In this document: positions 17,096 to 26,199 of the stretch, one piece after another
Layout of the letters: each line of letters begins with the position of its first letter
How positions within the stretch are numbered: the stretch's first letter is position 1
Translations under genes and position numbers: made by a program
Source: JAGVSR01 sp031413815
GTDB lineage: Bacteria > Pseudomonadota > Alphaproteobacteria > Rhizobiales > Hyphomicrobiaceae
Direction: 5' to 3'
Assembly: GCA_031413815.1 (NCBI GenBank)
Contig: JANOFU010000021.1
Coordinates: 1 to 52,561, forward strand
DNA length: 52,561 nucleotides
The notes under the pieces: model-generated
Databases searched by the model: none
Seen by the model: only the letters and a program-made list of their open reading frames with translations
What the model was told of the DNA's origin: nothing

Positions 17096-17335
17096 AACGG
17101 AACAGCACGTTGGCGGGCGCGCCTTAGCGACGGCGGGTGGCTGGCGGGGGCTGGATGAGACCCTTCGGGCGAGTTGTGAGTTGAACGGTGCAACGTCCAT
17201 ACGGCACCAAAGCCTCGTTCGTGACGCCATCTGAGGCCAAAGCGGGTTCGCCTTATTCTACCAACGGATTGCTTGTGGACGGACCCACCGGGCCGCATAA
17301 TACGGCAAAGAAAACGTTTCGGGAGGACATTGCGA

Positions 17336-19282
17336 ATGTCGGACAAGGTGTATCCGGTCTCTGCCGAATGGGCGAGCTCGGCGTGGCTCGATGACGCCAA
17401 ATATCAGGAGCTGTACGCGCGCTCCGTTCGGGATCCGAATGGTTTTTGGGGTGAAGCTGGCCGGCGCCTCGACTGGATCAAGCCTTACACCAAAGTGAAG
17501 GCGACGTCGTTTGATCCGGGCAATGTCTCGATCAAGTGGTACGAAGACGGTACCTTGAACGTGTCGGTCAATTGCATAGATCGTCATCTGAAGACGCGAG
17601 CCGATCAGGTGGCAATCATCTGGGAGGGCGACGACCCAACCCACGACGAAAAGATCACCTATCGTCAATTGCATGAGCGGGTTTGCAAAGTCGCGAACGT
17701 GATGAAGGCACATGGCGTCAAGAAGGGTGACCGCGTAACCCTTTATCTACCGATGATCCCGGAAGCCGCGTACGCAATGCTCGCATGCGCGCGCATTGGC
17801 GCGGTTCATTCGATCGTGTTTGGCGGCTTTTCTCCCGATAGTTTGAAGAACCGCGTTGAAGACGCAGACTCGCGGTTCATCATCACCGCCGACGAAGGAA
17901 TGCGCGGTGGCAAAATGGTTCCACTAAAGAAGAACGCAGACATTGCCCTACAAGGTGCCGCCGCTGATACCAAGGTGCTTGTTGTTCGCCGTACGGGGAA
18001 CTCCGTGCCGTGGACACCTGGGCGCGATCTGTGGCTGCACGAAGAGATCGTCAAGGTGTCCGCCGATTGTCCACCGGCCGAAATGAAAGCGGAAGATCCG
18101 CTGTTCATCCTCTATACGTCGGGCTCGACGGGGAAACCGAAAGGCGTGGTGCATACGACGGGCGGCTACCTCGTGTTCGCCGCGATGACCCATCAATACG
18201 TGTTCGACTATCATGACGGCGATGTTTACTGGTGTACGGCGGATGTGGGCTGGGTCACGGGCCATAGCTACATCGTCTATGGGCCACTTGCGAACGGTGC
18301 CACGACGCTGATGTTCGAGGGCATTCCCAACTACCCGACGCCGTCGCGCTTCTGGCACGTAATCGACAAGTGGGATGTCTCTATCTTCTACACCGCGCCG
18401 ACCGCCATTCGATCACTGATGGGACTGGGCGATGATTTCGTCAATCGAACTGACCGGTCGTCATTGCGGCTGCTCGGCTCCGTTGGTGAACCGATCAATC
18501 CGGAAGCCTGGGAGTGGTTTCACCGTGTTGTTGGCGATGGCCGCTGCCCCATTGTCGATACGTGGTGGCAAACGGAAACCGGCGGCATTCTGATAACGCC
18601 GTTGCCCGGCGCGACCGCTTTGAAGCCAGGTTCCGCCACGCGACCGTTCTTTGGCGTGCAGCCGGCACTTGTGGACGACAAGGGTGCCTTTATTGAAGGC
18701 GAAGGGCAGGGCAATCTGGTTCTGCTCGACAGCTGGCCCGGCCAAGCCCGCACGATCTACCGTGATCATGAACGGTTCGTGCAAACTTATTTCTCGGCCT
18801 ACCGTGGTCAATACTTTACCGGCGATGGCTGCCGTCGCGACGATGACGGCTACTATTGGATTACGGGACGCGTCGACGACGTACTGAACGTCTCCGGCCA
18901 CCGGCTCGGAACAGCCGAAGTCGAGAGCGCGCTGGTCAGCCATCCAAAGGTCGCGGAGGCCGCGGTGGTCGGCTATCCCCACGACATTAAGGGCCAAGGG
19001 ATCTACTGCTACGTGACGCTCAATGCGGGCGAAACGGGTGACGATGGCCTACGCAAAGAACTGGTCGGCACCGTCCGGCAGATCATCGGACCGACGGCAT
19101 CTCCCGATCTCATACAGTTCTCGCCAGGCTTGCCCAAAACGCGCTCGGGCAAGATCATGCGCCGCATCTTACGCAAGATCGCGGAGGATGATTTCTCGAA
19201 CCTCGGCGATATATCGACCCTCGCCGATCCTGCCGTCGTCGATGATTTGATTTCCAACCGGCAGAATAAGCGGGCTGGTTAG
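17336..19282 (+). CDS. acs: Acetyl-CoA synthetase
   Basis: This AMP-forming acetate-CoA ligase feeds acetate into central metabolism. The P-loop-like motif YTSGSTGKPKGVVHTTGGY, the acetate-pocket signature DTWWQTETGG, and the C-terminal LPKTRSGKIMRR are all present; the lysine of the last is the usual site of regulatory acetylation. The length of 648 aa equals the family norm. A strong site (GGGAGGA) lies 7 nt before the ATG at 17336. The 240 nt upstream has no gene, so it likely has its own promoter; a strong hairpin terminator follows. Confidence 0.96.
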   Translation: MSDKVYPVSAEWASSAWLDDAKYQELYARSVRDPNGFWGEAGRRLDWIKPYTKVKATSFDPGNVSIKWYEDGTLNVSVNCIDRHLKTRADQVAIIWEGDDPTHDEKITYRQLHERVCKVANVMKAHGVKKGDRVTLYLPMIPEAAYAMLACARIGAVHSIVFGGFSPDSLKNRVEDADSRFIITADEGMRGGKMVPLKKNADIALQGAAADTKVLVVRRTGNSVPWTPGRDLWLHEEIVKVSADCPPAEMKAEDPLFILYTSGSTGKPKGVVHTTGGYLVFAAMTHQYVFDYHDGDVYWCTADVGWVTGHSYIVYGPLANGATTLMFEGIPNYPTPSRFWHVIDKWDVSIFYTAPTAIRSLMGLGDDFVNRTDRSSLRLLGSVGEPINPEAWEWFHRVVGDGRCPIVDTWWQTETGGILITPLPGATALKPGSATRPFFGVQPALVDDKGAFIEGEGQGNLVLLDSWPGQARTIYRDHERFVQTYFSAYRGQYFTGDGCRRDDDGYYWITGRVDDVLNVSGHRLGTAEVESALVSHPKVAEAAVVGYPHDIKGQGIYCYVTLNAGETGDDGLRKELVGTVRQIIGPTASPDLIQFSPGLPKTRSGKIMRRILRKIAEDDFSNLGDISTLADPAVVDDLISNRQNKRAG

Positions 19283-19310
19283 GATATCGCGTGGTTTTGA
19301 GTTAACGAAA

Positions 19311-19336
19311 AAGGGGCGGAGTCATCTCCGCCCCTT
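19311..19336. terminator. Bidirectional Rho-independent terminator
   Basis: A perfect 11-bp stem (AAGGGGCGGAG at 19311-19321 with CTCCGCCCCTT at 19326-19336) has a 4-nt loop. It lies 28 nt after acs and 39 nt after the end of the convergent vWA gene. On the minus strand the stem is followed by a T-run (the A-run at 19308-19312); on the plus strand only a weak T stretch follows. It therefore probably serves both genes. Confidence 0.85.
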
Positions 19337-19375
19337 GTTCTGTGAGTGCCAGGTTCGCCGGTAAGTTCGCCACAC

Positions 19376-20683
19376 TTACTGCGTCAAGCTCAGGTTTGTG
19401 AGGCGCTCGGCGATGTCCGTGAACGATTGAATTAGGGTATCGCGATTGTCCGCAGTGAACGCGTTGCTGGCGCCAGCGCACTCTTGCATCAACGCGTCCG
19501 CCTCTGGCGGGGCCTGAAAGCTGATCGTGAAAACGTCGGGGCCGTGTTCTTCAACGGCCCGGTCCTTGATCTTGCCGCACAGCTGAAGGGCTTGGTAGCC
19601 AGAGCTATCAACAATCAGGGGGTCGGTGCGCTGCGCGTCAACGAGGTTGATGCCGTTGTCCCAGTAGGAGGTATTGAACTCGCCGTCGGTCATCAGAATG
19701 ACCGCTTTGATGACTTCTTCCTTATAAGGGCGCGGTATGCTATCGCCACTCCAAATGCTGGACCACTCTGGCGAGATTGAATACCAACCCCAGGCGAGGC
19801 CGAGGTGGCCGGCCGTCCAACCACCCGTCGTCAGGTTGTCGATTGCGGACTTGAAGGTGTTGCGATCGCTCGCGTCCGACAAATCTGTAAGCGGTACAAT
19901 CTCGGAGTCGGGGCAGCTATAGCCCGGCCGGATGGGCGTGTTACCCGTTGTCTCGAATAGGCTTCCGTTTGCAGGCACCGCGTTGGTATGCATATTGATG
20001 CCTTCGCGTTCCATCACGCAATGATCGACAGCATCCTCAGTAACGGCGACCTCACTAAAGAGGCTGCCACCGACATTGACCGACGCGGAATAGGGAATGA
20101 GCGAGACTTTGATAGCGCCGGGATCTGGATTCTTGGCATACAACGTATCGACCATCTGCTTGGCAGCGGCCTTCAAGTCTTCGAGCTTCGTACACGGCGA
20201 GCACATCGAACCCGTAACATCGAGAACGAGTGCAATCTCAATCTTCTTTGACTTGAATGTCGAACTCGACTTGGGCGTGAATCGCAGGCGAGGATCGCCC
20301 TGAGCAATAGCACCCATGATAGTCGGCAGCGAGACGTCAACTTTCGTGATGACGGTCCCTTCCTCACGGTCGAACGTTGCGTTAAAATTCGACAGCTCAG
20401 CGTCGTTGACGTTCATTGTCGGAATCTGACCTTCGAAGAAGGTTCTCGCAGCCTCGCGGATTTCATGCGGTGTCGAATCTTCGACATTCATCTTCTTAGC
20501 TGCCGCCAAAGCCGCCGCATCAAGCGCGGCCTGAACGCGGGTGGTGGCATTGGAAATCCGGGCGCTGTCAACGGCCAAGCCAAGCACTAGGCTCAGGACA
20601 ACAAAGCATAGCCCGAATATGATTGCGACGGCGCCCGATTGGTCGGAACCGAAGTTGCGAAGTTGCACATTTCTGGATGGCAC
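19376..20683 (-). CDS. TadG-like pilus/secretion protein with vWA domain (copy 1)
   Basis: The N-terminus has a TadE/TadG-type membrane segment (DQSGAVAIIFGLCFVVLSL), followed by the typical Ala-rich AALDAAALAAAKKM. A von Willebrand factor A domain begins near residue 155 with the metal-site variant LVLDVTGSM (DxTxS in place of DxSxS). LMTDGEFNTSYWDNG completes the MIDAS region. A Cys-x-x-Cys insertion (MCSPCTKLED) directly after the metal site is absent from copy 2. Such proteins are linked to Flp/Tad pili or envelope adhesion, but no other tad gene is nearby. The GTG at 20683 is preferred (GGAG, 8 nt upstream). The paralogue lies at 21750-22955. Confidence 0.85.
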   Translation of the reverse strand: MPSRNVQLRNFGSDQSGAVAIIFGLCFVVLSLVLGLAVDSARISNATTRVQAALDAAALAAAKKMNVEDSTPHEIREAARTFFEGQIPTMNVNDAELSNFNATFDREEGTVITKVDVSLPTIMGAIAQGDPRLRFTPKSSSTFKSKKIEIALVLDVTGSMCSPCTKLEDLKAAAKQMVDTLYAKNPDPGAIKVSLIPYSASVNVGGSLFSEVAVTEDAVDHCVMEREGINMHTNAVPANGSLFETTGNTPIRPGYSCPDSEIVPLTDLSDASDRNTFKSAIDNLTTGGWTAGHLGLAWGWYSISPEWSSIWSGDSIPRPYKEEVIKAVILMTDGEFNTSYWDNGINLVDAQRTDPLIVDSSGYQALQLCGKIKDRAVEEHGPDVFTISFQAPPEADALMQECAGASNAFTADNRDTLIQSFTDIAERLTNLSLTQ

Positions 20684-20846
20684 GAGACCTACTCCCACGT
20701 ATGACTGTCCGGGAGCAGAGCACTGAAATCGATAAAATTTGACTAAACCAATTGTTCACCCACGCCGGTCTGCCAGAACAACGCTGTTCAGGATAAATAG
20801 ACCGTTTCTGCTCGCCCAGGATTGAGCCGAATCCCCGGGGTACGAG

Positions 20847-21557
20847 TTACTTGCACCGCCAGAACACGCCGCGGTCAAAGTGAAAGTGGTTCTTGTGAGC
20901 GGCGTTGAAATCCGGCCCGAGCGTAACGCGAAAGTAGCGGCACGCGCGCGCATGGACGTCACGCAAGAACTGTGATTCGGGCCCCTTGCCGGACCAATCT
21001 TTCAACACAGAGATTTGGCGCCCGTCGGCCAGCGTGAACCCCGACAGATCGATCGCGTTGGCAGTGGCGTGCTGGCTGCGCATATCCTTCCACAGCGGGT
21101 TGCCGACGATGTTGCGGCAATCATAGGTGCCCATATCGCCGAGCGCTGTAACGCGTTGGCCAAACGCCGCCTGTGCCAGCGGCTGCACATCATTTTTCAT
21201 CCATAGTGTCAGCGCCACCGCCATTTCGCAACTGAGTGGTTCGACGCCGATTCTAGCGCCGCCGACCGTTGAGAACCTCACACTGTTGGTCCAGCCGCAA
21301 CCCTTCTTGAGAGGATTGTCGGGAATGGTCACGGCATCAATATGAGGGGCTTTCAAAACCGATTGGCACAGGCCGGGGTCGCGCCGCAGGGTCGCCAGCT
21401 TGGCATCGAGGAACCAACCGGGTGGCTGTTCCAGAGAAATCGGGGAGAACGGACTGAATCGTTGCGGGATGGCGCCAAACCAAACCGCCGCAGCGCCTGT
21501 GGCCGAAACGAGGATGAGAAGCAGAAGGCGGGAAAAGAGACGTCTTGGTTTGCGCAT
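20847..21557 (-). CDS. Extensin-like C-terminal domain protein (peptidoglycan-linked)
   Basis: This 236-aa envelope protein has an N-terminal signal or anchor (RLLLLILVSATGAAAVWFGA). The Extensin-like_C domain covers most of the rest, with SQHATANAIDLSGF and AHKNHFHFDRG supplying the His/Asp/His set of a zinc D,D-peptidase-like (M15-type) site, and conserved cysteines (DPGLCQSV, KKGCGW, LSCEMA, YDCRN, RACRYF). The plant-derived name is misleading; in alphaproteobacteria these are probable peptidoglycan enzymes or binders. It lies between two vWA TadG-like paralogues on the same strand. Confidence 0.85.
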   Translation of the reverse strand: MRKPRRLFSRLLLLILVSATGAAAVWFGAIPQRFSPFSPISLEQPPGWFLDAKLATLRRDPGLCQSVLKAPHIDAVTIPDNPLKKGCGWTNSVRFSTVGGARIGVEPLSCEMAVALTLWMKNDVQPLAQAAFGQRVTALGDMGTYDCRNIVGNPLWKDMRSQHATANAIDLSGFTLADGRQISVLKDWSGKGPESQFLRDVHARACRYFRVTLGPDFNAAHKNHFHFDRGVFWRCK

Positions 21558-21674
21558 GACGTGGGTGAGCTCCGGATGCCGTACGCGGACCGTAGCCCAA
21601 AGGCTGTGCGCAGGGATATGTCAGGGATGCCACATCTGGTGGAAAGACAGTGGTTGAACACAACGCGATGTCTC

Positions 21675-21714
21675 AAAAAAAATGGGCGGCGGGTCGTCAA
21701 CCCCCGCCGCCCAT
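21675..21714 (-). terminator. Strong Rho-independent terminator
   Basis: A 12-bp GC-rich stem (21682-21693 with 21703-21714) with a 9-nt loop is followed on the minus strand by eight T (the A-run at 21675-21682). It lies 36 nt after the stop of the vWA gene at 21750 and separates it from the extensin-like gene. Confidence 0.92.
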
Positions 21715-21749
21715 CTGTCGATTGAGGAGAGACCTCAACCGTTCTGGCG

Positions 21750-22955
21750 TTACTGCGTCAACCGCAGCTTGTTGAGGTTGGTCGCGATCGTCTGGAAAGC
21801 GGTGCGCAGGGCGGCACCGTCTGTCGCGCTGAAATAGTGGTCCGCCGAGGATGCACACTGGCGAAGCAAGTTGGCCGCGTCCGGTGGTGCTTGGAACGCC
21901 ACGGAGTAAACGACCACGTTTTCACCTTTCATTTCGTCGCAGAGATTGCGCGCTTGAGTGCTGGAGTCACCATTTCCGCTGACATACCAAGTGTTGAATT
22001 CACCGTCCGTCATCAGAATGATCGCTTTGACTGTGTTGTCATCCGAATACGAGACAGGACGGCTATCAGACGGCCAGATGCTAGCCCATTCCGGCGATAT
22101 GAGATACCAGGCCCACGCAGCACCGAGATGGCCAGCAGTGCCGCCGCTCGCCGAGAATGTATCGATCTTGGATTTGAGAACGCCGGCATCTGTTGTCATC
22201 GGTTCAATGGTGGAACTCGGGCAGCGGTTGGCAGCGAGGGGTCCGAGCCACTTGCCAGCTGACGGCGTCGCGTCTGTGAACTTATCCGCACCGCCACGTT
22301 CGCGCACGCACTTGTTGCTCGCGTTGTTGGTGACCGTCGCGGCATATGATCCGGCGTTAACGCCAGCGGCATAGGGCGCCAGTCCGATGCGGATCTTGTT
22401 CTGCGTGCCGCCCACCGGCAGAAGGATGTCAACCAGATCCTTGGCGGCGTCTTTGAGATCAATGATCTTTTGACCACCCATCGACCCGGTAACGTCAAGG
22501 GCCATGCCCAACTCGATATCCTTCTGATCGAAGATGGTTGAGGACTTCACGGGCAACTCAACTGTTTCGTATCCAGCAACGCGCATGATCGTCGTCGGCA
22601 CTTCCGCATCGACATCGACTCTCACGGCGCCAGATGCGCGATTGACCGAGATGTTGACACCATTGATGTCGCCGAACTTGCCGCCGTTGGTGATGTTCTC
22701 GTTGAAGATCTTCAGCGCGGCAGCCTTGATCTCGTCGTCGGTCAAGCGGCCGTCGAGCAACCCGCGGCCTGCGGTCAGTGCGGCTGCGTCTGCGGCTGCA
22801 ATGATTTTGGCCTGCGAGTGAATGAGACGGCCATGGTCGACGGCGACACCGATCATCAGGATTATCACCATGAACATCAAGCCGAACATGATAGCGACCG
22901 CACCGCGCTCTTCCGAGGCGAAGCGCTGGATGAAACTGTTTACCTTGGATGTCAT
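21750..22955 (-). CDS. TadG-like pilus/secretion protein with vWA domain (copy 2)
   Basis: This is a 401-aa paralogue of the 19376-20683 protein. Its N-terminal segment ERGAVAIMFGLMFMVIILMI and IAAADAAALTAGRGLLDG are of TadE/TadG type. The vWA metal site is MALDVTGSMGGQK, and ILMTDGEFNTWYVSGNG follows. Both copies end in nearly the same helix, with NLNKLRLTQ here and RLTNLSLTQ in copy 1. The ATG at 22955 has GGGAGA 6 nt upstream; the frame is open further upstream but non-coding in character. It is a single-gene unit closed by the terminator at 21675-21714. The two copies share architecture but differ enough to be an old duplication. Confidence 0.87.
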   Translation of the reverse strand: MTSKVNSFIQRFASEERGAVAIMFGLMFMVIILMIGVAVDHGRLIHSQAKIIAAADAAALTAGRGLLDGRLTDDEIKAAALKIFNENITNGGKFGDINGVNISVNRASGAVRVDVDAEVPTTIMRVAGYETVELPVKSSTIFDQKDIELGMALDVTGSMGGQKIIDLKDAAKDLVDILLPVGGTQNKIRIGLAPYAAGVNAGSYAATVTNNASNKCVRERGGADKFTDATPSAGKWLGPLAANRCPSSTIEPMTTDAGVLKSKIDTFSASGGTAGHLGAAWAWYLISPEWASIWPSDSRPVSYSDDNTVKAIILMTDGEFNTWYVSGNGDSSTQARNLCDEMKGENVVVYSVAFQAPPDAANLLRQCASSADHYFSATDGAALRTAFQTIATNLNKLRLTQ

Positions 22956-23264
22956 TGTGTCTCTCCCTGAGCCATCCGGCCGGTGATGAAGGGAGAGAAG
23001 CAAGTCGAGTGCCTGAAAACGCGTTGGACGGCGGTCCGGCCGCGGCGGCACGTGTGTTTGGTTTCAAAAGTCTTAAGCGCGTGCCTGCAACCGTTAACAA
23101 ACCGATAAAGCGGGAGGCGCAGGAATTAAAAAACAACGTCCAAGCGGTAACACTTCTGTTCAGCTTGAAACGATGGCCCAATCTGGTGCAGGCATTAAGC
23201 CGGACCGCTACAATTTTTGATACACGCCCGCCTCGAATTGAAACGGTGCGCGTTCGAAGCTGTC
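22956..23264. other. Gene-free leader region, 309 nt
   Basis: No gene is visible between the DUF1674 gene and the vWA gene at 22955. It should hold the promoter and leader of the latter. A short A+T-rich patch around 23125-23135 (AATTAAAAAACAACG) is the only compositional feature noticed. Confidence 0.5.
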
Positions 23265-23549
23265 TCAAAAATCCGAGGTCAATCCTCCTTTTTCCCAGTC
23301 GCTATAGCGCACAGGATCCAAACCGCCGCGTCCGCCCGTCTCTGCGGGGCGTTCCAGGCCGGTCTTTTGATCTCGCACGCGCCGCCGTTCCTCTGCTTCG
23401 GCCGCGGCGCGCTGGGCTGCCGCAGTCAGCGATTTGCATTGCAAGGGGTGTTCCGGGGCATTGTCCCCCGGTTCGGCCGGTGCTTCGTCCCTTTCCAAGA
23501 CACAGTCTCCCATTTCTGCGATCTGGTTGCCCACCCGAAGGCTCCCCAT
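23265..23549 (-). CDS. DUF1674 / SdhAF4-type protein
   Basis: This small protein has the C-terminal signature GGLDPVRYSDWEKGGLTSDF, diagnostic of DUF1674. The family includes SDHAF4, an assembly factor that binds the flavinylated succinate dehydrogenase subunit SdhA in mitochondria and bacteria. The N-terminal half is variable and charged (AAAQRAAAEAEERRRVRDQK). The length is 94 aa from the ATG at 23549, or 82 from the internal ATG at 23513; neither has a strong ribosome site. No sdh gene lies in the window. It diverges from htpX, 89 nt away. Confidence 0.85.
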   Translation of the reverse strand: MGSLRVGNQIAEMGDCVLERDEAPAEPGDNAPEHPLQCKSLTAAAQRAAAEAEERRRVRDQKTGLERPAETGGRGGLDPVRYSDWEKGGLTSDF

Positions 23550-23637
23550 ATAGCATAGCGAACGAAGCGCTGGCCGGGTCCGGATGCTGCGACAATCGCG
23601 CAGCTAGGCCAGCAATGACAGGAGCGCGGAGACATCG

Positions 23638-24624
23638 ATGCCGATGAACTATGCCAAGACGGCCCTGCTGCTGGTCGTTCTGACTGGGATCCTTGTGGCG
23701 CTGGGTGCCGTTGTCGGCGGGCAGACCGGCATCGTGATCGCGTTTATCATTGCACTTGCCTTAAATCTGTTCAGCTTCTGGCAGTCCGACACGTTGGTGT
23801 TGCGTATGTTCAAGGCGCAGGAGGTCGATGAACGGGCAGCACCTGAGTACTATGCTGTCGTGCGCGAGATGGCCAAGCGCGCGGACCTGCCCATGCCGCG
23901 CGTTTACATTCTGAACAATCCGCAACCCAATGCGTTCGCGACCGGACGCAACCCCTCGCGCTCGGCTGTCGCTGCGTCGACAGGCTTGCTCGATATGCTG
24001 TCGCGCGAGGAGCTGTCCGGCGTCATTGCGCATGAACTCGCGCACATTAAGAACCGCGACACGCTGACGATGACCATTGCCGCCACCATTGGCGGCGCCA
24101 TCTCGATGTTTGCGCAGTACATGCAAATTGGCATGATCTTCGGCGGCAACCGCGATAATCAGAATGGTGTCGGCTTGATCCCGACGCTGATCGCGGTGTT
24201 CCTCGCCCCGTTTTCCGCGACCATCGTCCAGATGGCCATCAGCCGGTCACGGGAGTATCAGGCTGACCGAATGGGTGCGATGATCTGCGGCAATCCTCGC
24301 TGGCTCGCCTCAGCCTTGGTCAAGATCAACGCCGCCGCTCGCCGCATTCCGAATATTCCGGCAGAGCGCGTGCCGGCCGCGGCCCACATGTTCATTATCA
24401 ACCCGTTGAACGGCCGCGGCGTCGACAGCTGGTTCTCGACCCATCCCAACACGGAGAACCGCATTGCTGAGTTGGAGGCGTTGGCGCGCGAAATGGGCCA
24501 GTTGCCGGAAACCGCCGGATTTGACATCCCACTTGGGCGGTCTGAGAGCCACGCGGGCGGCACGTCCAGCACACGGGGTGGTCCGTGGAGCCAAACGCGT
24601 GACAAGCGGGGCCCATGGGGCTAA
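23638..24624 (+). CDS. htpX: Zinc metalloprotease HtpX
   Basis: This is an inner-membrane M48 protease that degrades misfolded membrane proteins. Two N-terminal membrane segments span residues 8-48. The zinc motif HELAHIKNRD lies near residue 137, the glutamate ligand region is SREYQADRMGA, and two further hydrophobic segments lie between them. The length of 328 aa is slightly above the E. coli form because of a Gly/Arg-rich tail. The start has GGAG about 11 nt upstream. The end overlaps, or nearly overlaps, the rRNA methyltransferase reading frame. Confidence 0.95.
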   Translation: MPMNYAKTALLLVVLTGILVALGAVVGGQTGIVIAFIIALALNLFSFWQSDTLVLRMFKAQEVDERAAPEYYAVVREMAKRADLPMPRVYILNNPQPNAFATGRNPSRSAVAASTGLLDMLSREELSGVIAHELAHIKNRDTLTMTIAATIGGAISMFAQYMQIGMIFGGNRDNQNGVGLIPTLIAVFLAPFSATIVQMAISRSREYQADRMGAMICGNPRWLASALVKINAAARRIPNIPAERVPAAAHMFIINPLNGRGVDSWFSTHPNTENRIAELEALAREMGQLPETAGFDIPLGRSESHAGGTSSTRGGPWSQTRDKRGPWG

Positions 24625-24650
24625 CCAACAGCCTTCAACCAAGGCTGAGC

Positions 24651-26057
24651 ATGCATCCTGCACCCCCTAAAAAGCCAGCACGCCGTCCATCATCATCTGC
24701 GTCACGGTCGCAAGACACGACATCGAAGTCCTCCGTCGCCTTGAGGTCGGGATTTGTGGCGCGGCAGGCGGCGTCCGATGTGTTGTTGCACATTCTGGAA
24801 AAACACCGGTTTCTTGATGAAGCCTTCGCGCTTGTGTTCCAGACGCATCCCGCCAGCACGCTTGAGCCGCGCGATCGCGCGCTGGTGCGCTTGATCGTCG
24901 CCACGGTGCTGCGCCGCTATGGCGAACTGTCGGCTGTGCTGCGCACATTCCTCGACAAGCCTCTGCCCGATAAGCGTGGCAAGCTGTGGCCAATCCTTCT
25001 ATCGGCGTCGGCCCAGATGCTGATACTCGACACGCCCGCGCATGCTGCGATCAGTTTGGCTGTCGATGAGTGCAAGGCCGACCCAGGCGCACAGCGCTTC
25101 GACCGGCTTGCCAATGCGGTGCTGCGCCGGACATCCGAACGCGGCAAGGAGATCTTGGCAGGTCTGGATCCTGTAGCCTTGAATGTGCCTGGCTGGATGC
25201 TGGAGCGCTGGCAGCGTGTCTATGGCCGGGACACAGCTCACCGTATTGCCGTCGCGTCGTTGCTTGCGCCGCCGCTTGATCTGACCGTGAAATCCGATCC
25301 GCAAGGGTGGGCTGAAAAACTCGACGGGACAGTCGTGCCAACAGGATCTGTGCGCTTGGCTGCCCATGGCCGTATCGAAGATCTCGACGGGTATGCTGCC
25401 GGTGCGTGGTGGGTGCAGGATGCAGCAGCCACAATTCCGGCAAAACTGCTGGGTGACGTGCGTGGCCTGCGCGTTGCCGATATTTGTGCAGCACCCGGCG
25501 GCAAGACGGCGCAACTCGCTACGGCCGGCGCAATTGTAACGGCGGTCGATGTGTCGGCCGCGCGCTTGCAGCGGGTCAAAGATAACCTGGCGCGGCTTGA
25601 ACTCTCCGCAGACCTGATCGCGGCCGACGCCACCACATGGACGCCTCCTGACCTGTTTGATGCTGTGCTTCTTGATGCGCCGTGCTCGGCGAGCGGAACC
25701 ATCCGGCGTCACCCCGACATCCTGAGCGTCAAGAAACCCACCGATCTTGCGATCACACAGGCACTGCAAACGCGGCTGTTGACGCAGGCGGCAACCTTTG
25801 TCCGGCCGAGCGGCGTAATCGTTTACTGTACATGCTCGCTGGACCCGGAAGAAGGCGTGCAGCAGATCGACCGCTTTCTCGCGACCCAACCACAGTTTAC
25901 GCGCGAGGCTCTCGACGCCGCAGACGTGGGCGGGCAGGCTGACTGGCTCAACGATCGTGGCGAACTGCGCACCCTCCCATTCCATCTCACTGAGCCGGAC
26001 TCAGCGGGCGGCGGCATGGATGGCTTTTTTGCCACTCGCCTGCGCCGCCAGACTTGA
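24651..26057 (+). CDS. rsmB: RsmB-like 16S rRNA m5C methyltransferase (NusB + MTase domains)
   Basis: An N-terminal NusB-like domain (about residues 35-165) precedes a Rossmann m5C methyltransferase domain. Motif I is VADICAAPGGKTAQLA, motif IV is LLDAPCSASGTIRRHP, and motif VI is YCTCSLDPEEG, with the two catalytic cysteines in IV and VI. E. coli RsmB modifies C967 of 16S rRNA. A Lys/Ser-rich leader precedes the fold. The ATG at 24651 (AAGG, 6-7 nt upstream) is preferred; an ATG at 24615 would overlap htpX by 10 nt. Confidence 0.92.
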   Translation: MHPAPPKKPARRPSSSASRSQDTTSKSSVALRSGFVARQAASDVLLHILEKHRFLDEAFALVFQTHPASTLEPRDRALVRLIVATVLRRYGELSAVLRTFLDKPLPDKRGKLWPILLSASAQMLILDTPAHAAISLAVDECKADPGAQRFDRLANAVLRRTSERGKEILAGLDPVALNVPGWMLERWQRVYGRDTAHRIAVASLLAPPLDLTVKSDPQGWAEKLDGTVVPTGSVRLAAHGRIEDLDGYAAGAWWVQDAAATIPAKLLGDVRGLRVADICAAPGGKTAQLATAGAIVTAVDVSAARLQRVKDNLARLELSADLIAADATTWTPPDLFDAVLLDAPCSASGTIRRHPDILSVKKPTDLAITQALQTRLLTQAATFVRPSGVIVYCTCSLDPEEGVQQIDRFLATQPQFTREALDAADVGGQADWLNDRGELRTLPFHLTEPDSAGGGMDGFFATRLRRQT

Positions 26058-26199
26058 GATCGGCCCGGTCGTGTTGCGGTATGGGGTCAAGCCCGTAGCG
26101 CACGGTTTCGCGGCATGGCGTCAGACACCGCCAATCCGGGCACTGCGCACAACCAATCGCCAATCGACCCTTGTCACTCGCAGCTTGGCAGGCTACCCG

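Noticed and set aside
24999..25985. Minus-strand open frame of 328 codons
   Set aside because: It is antisense to the rRNA methyltransferase, with no motif and Cys/His/Arg-rich shadow composition.
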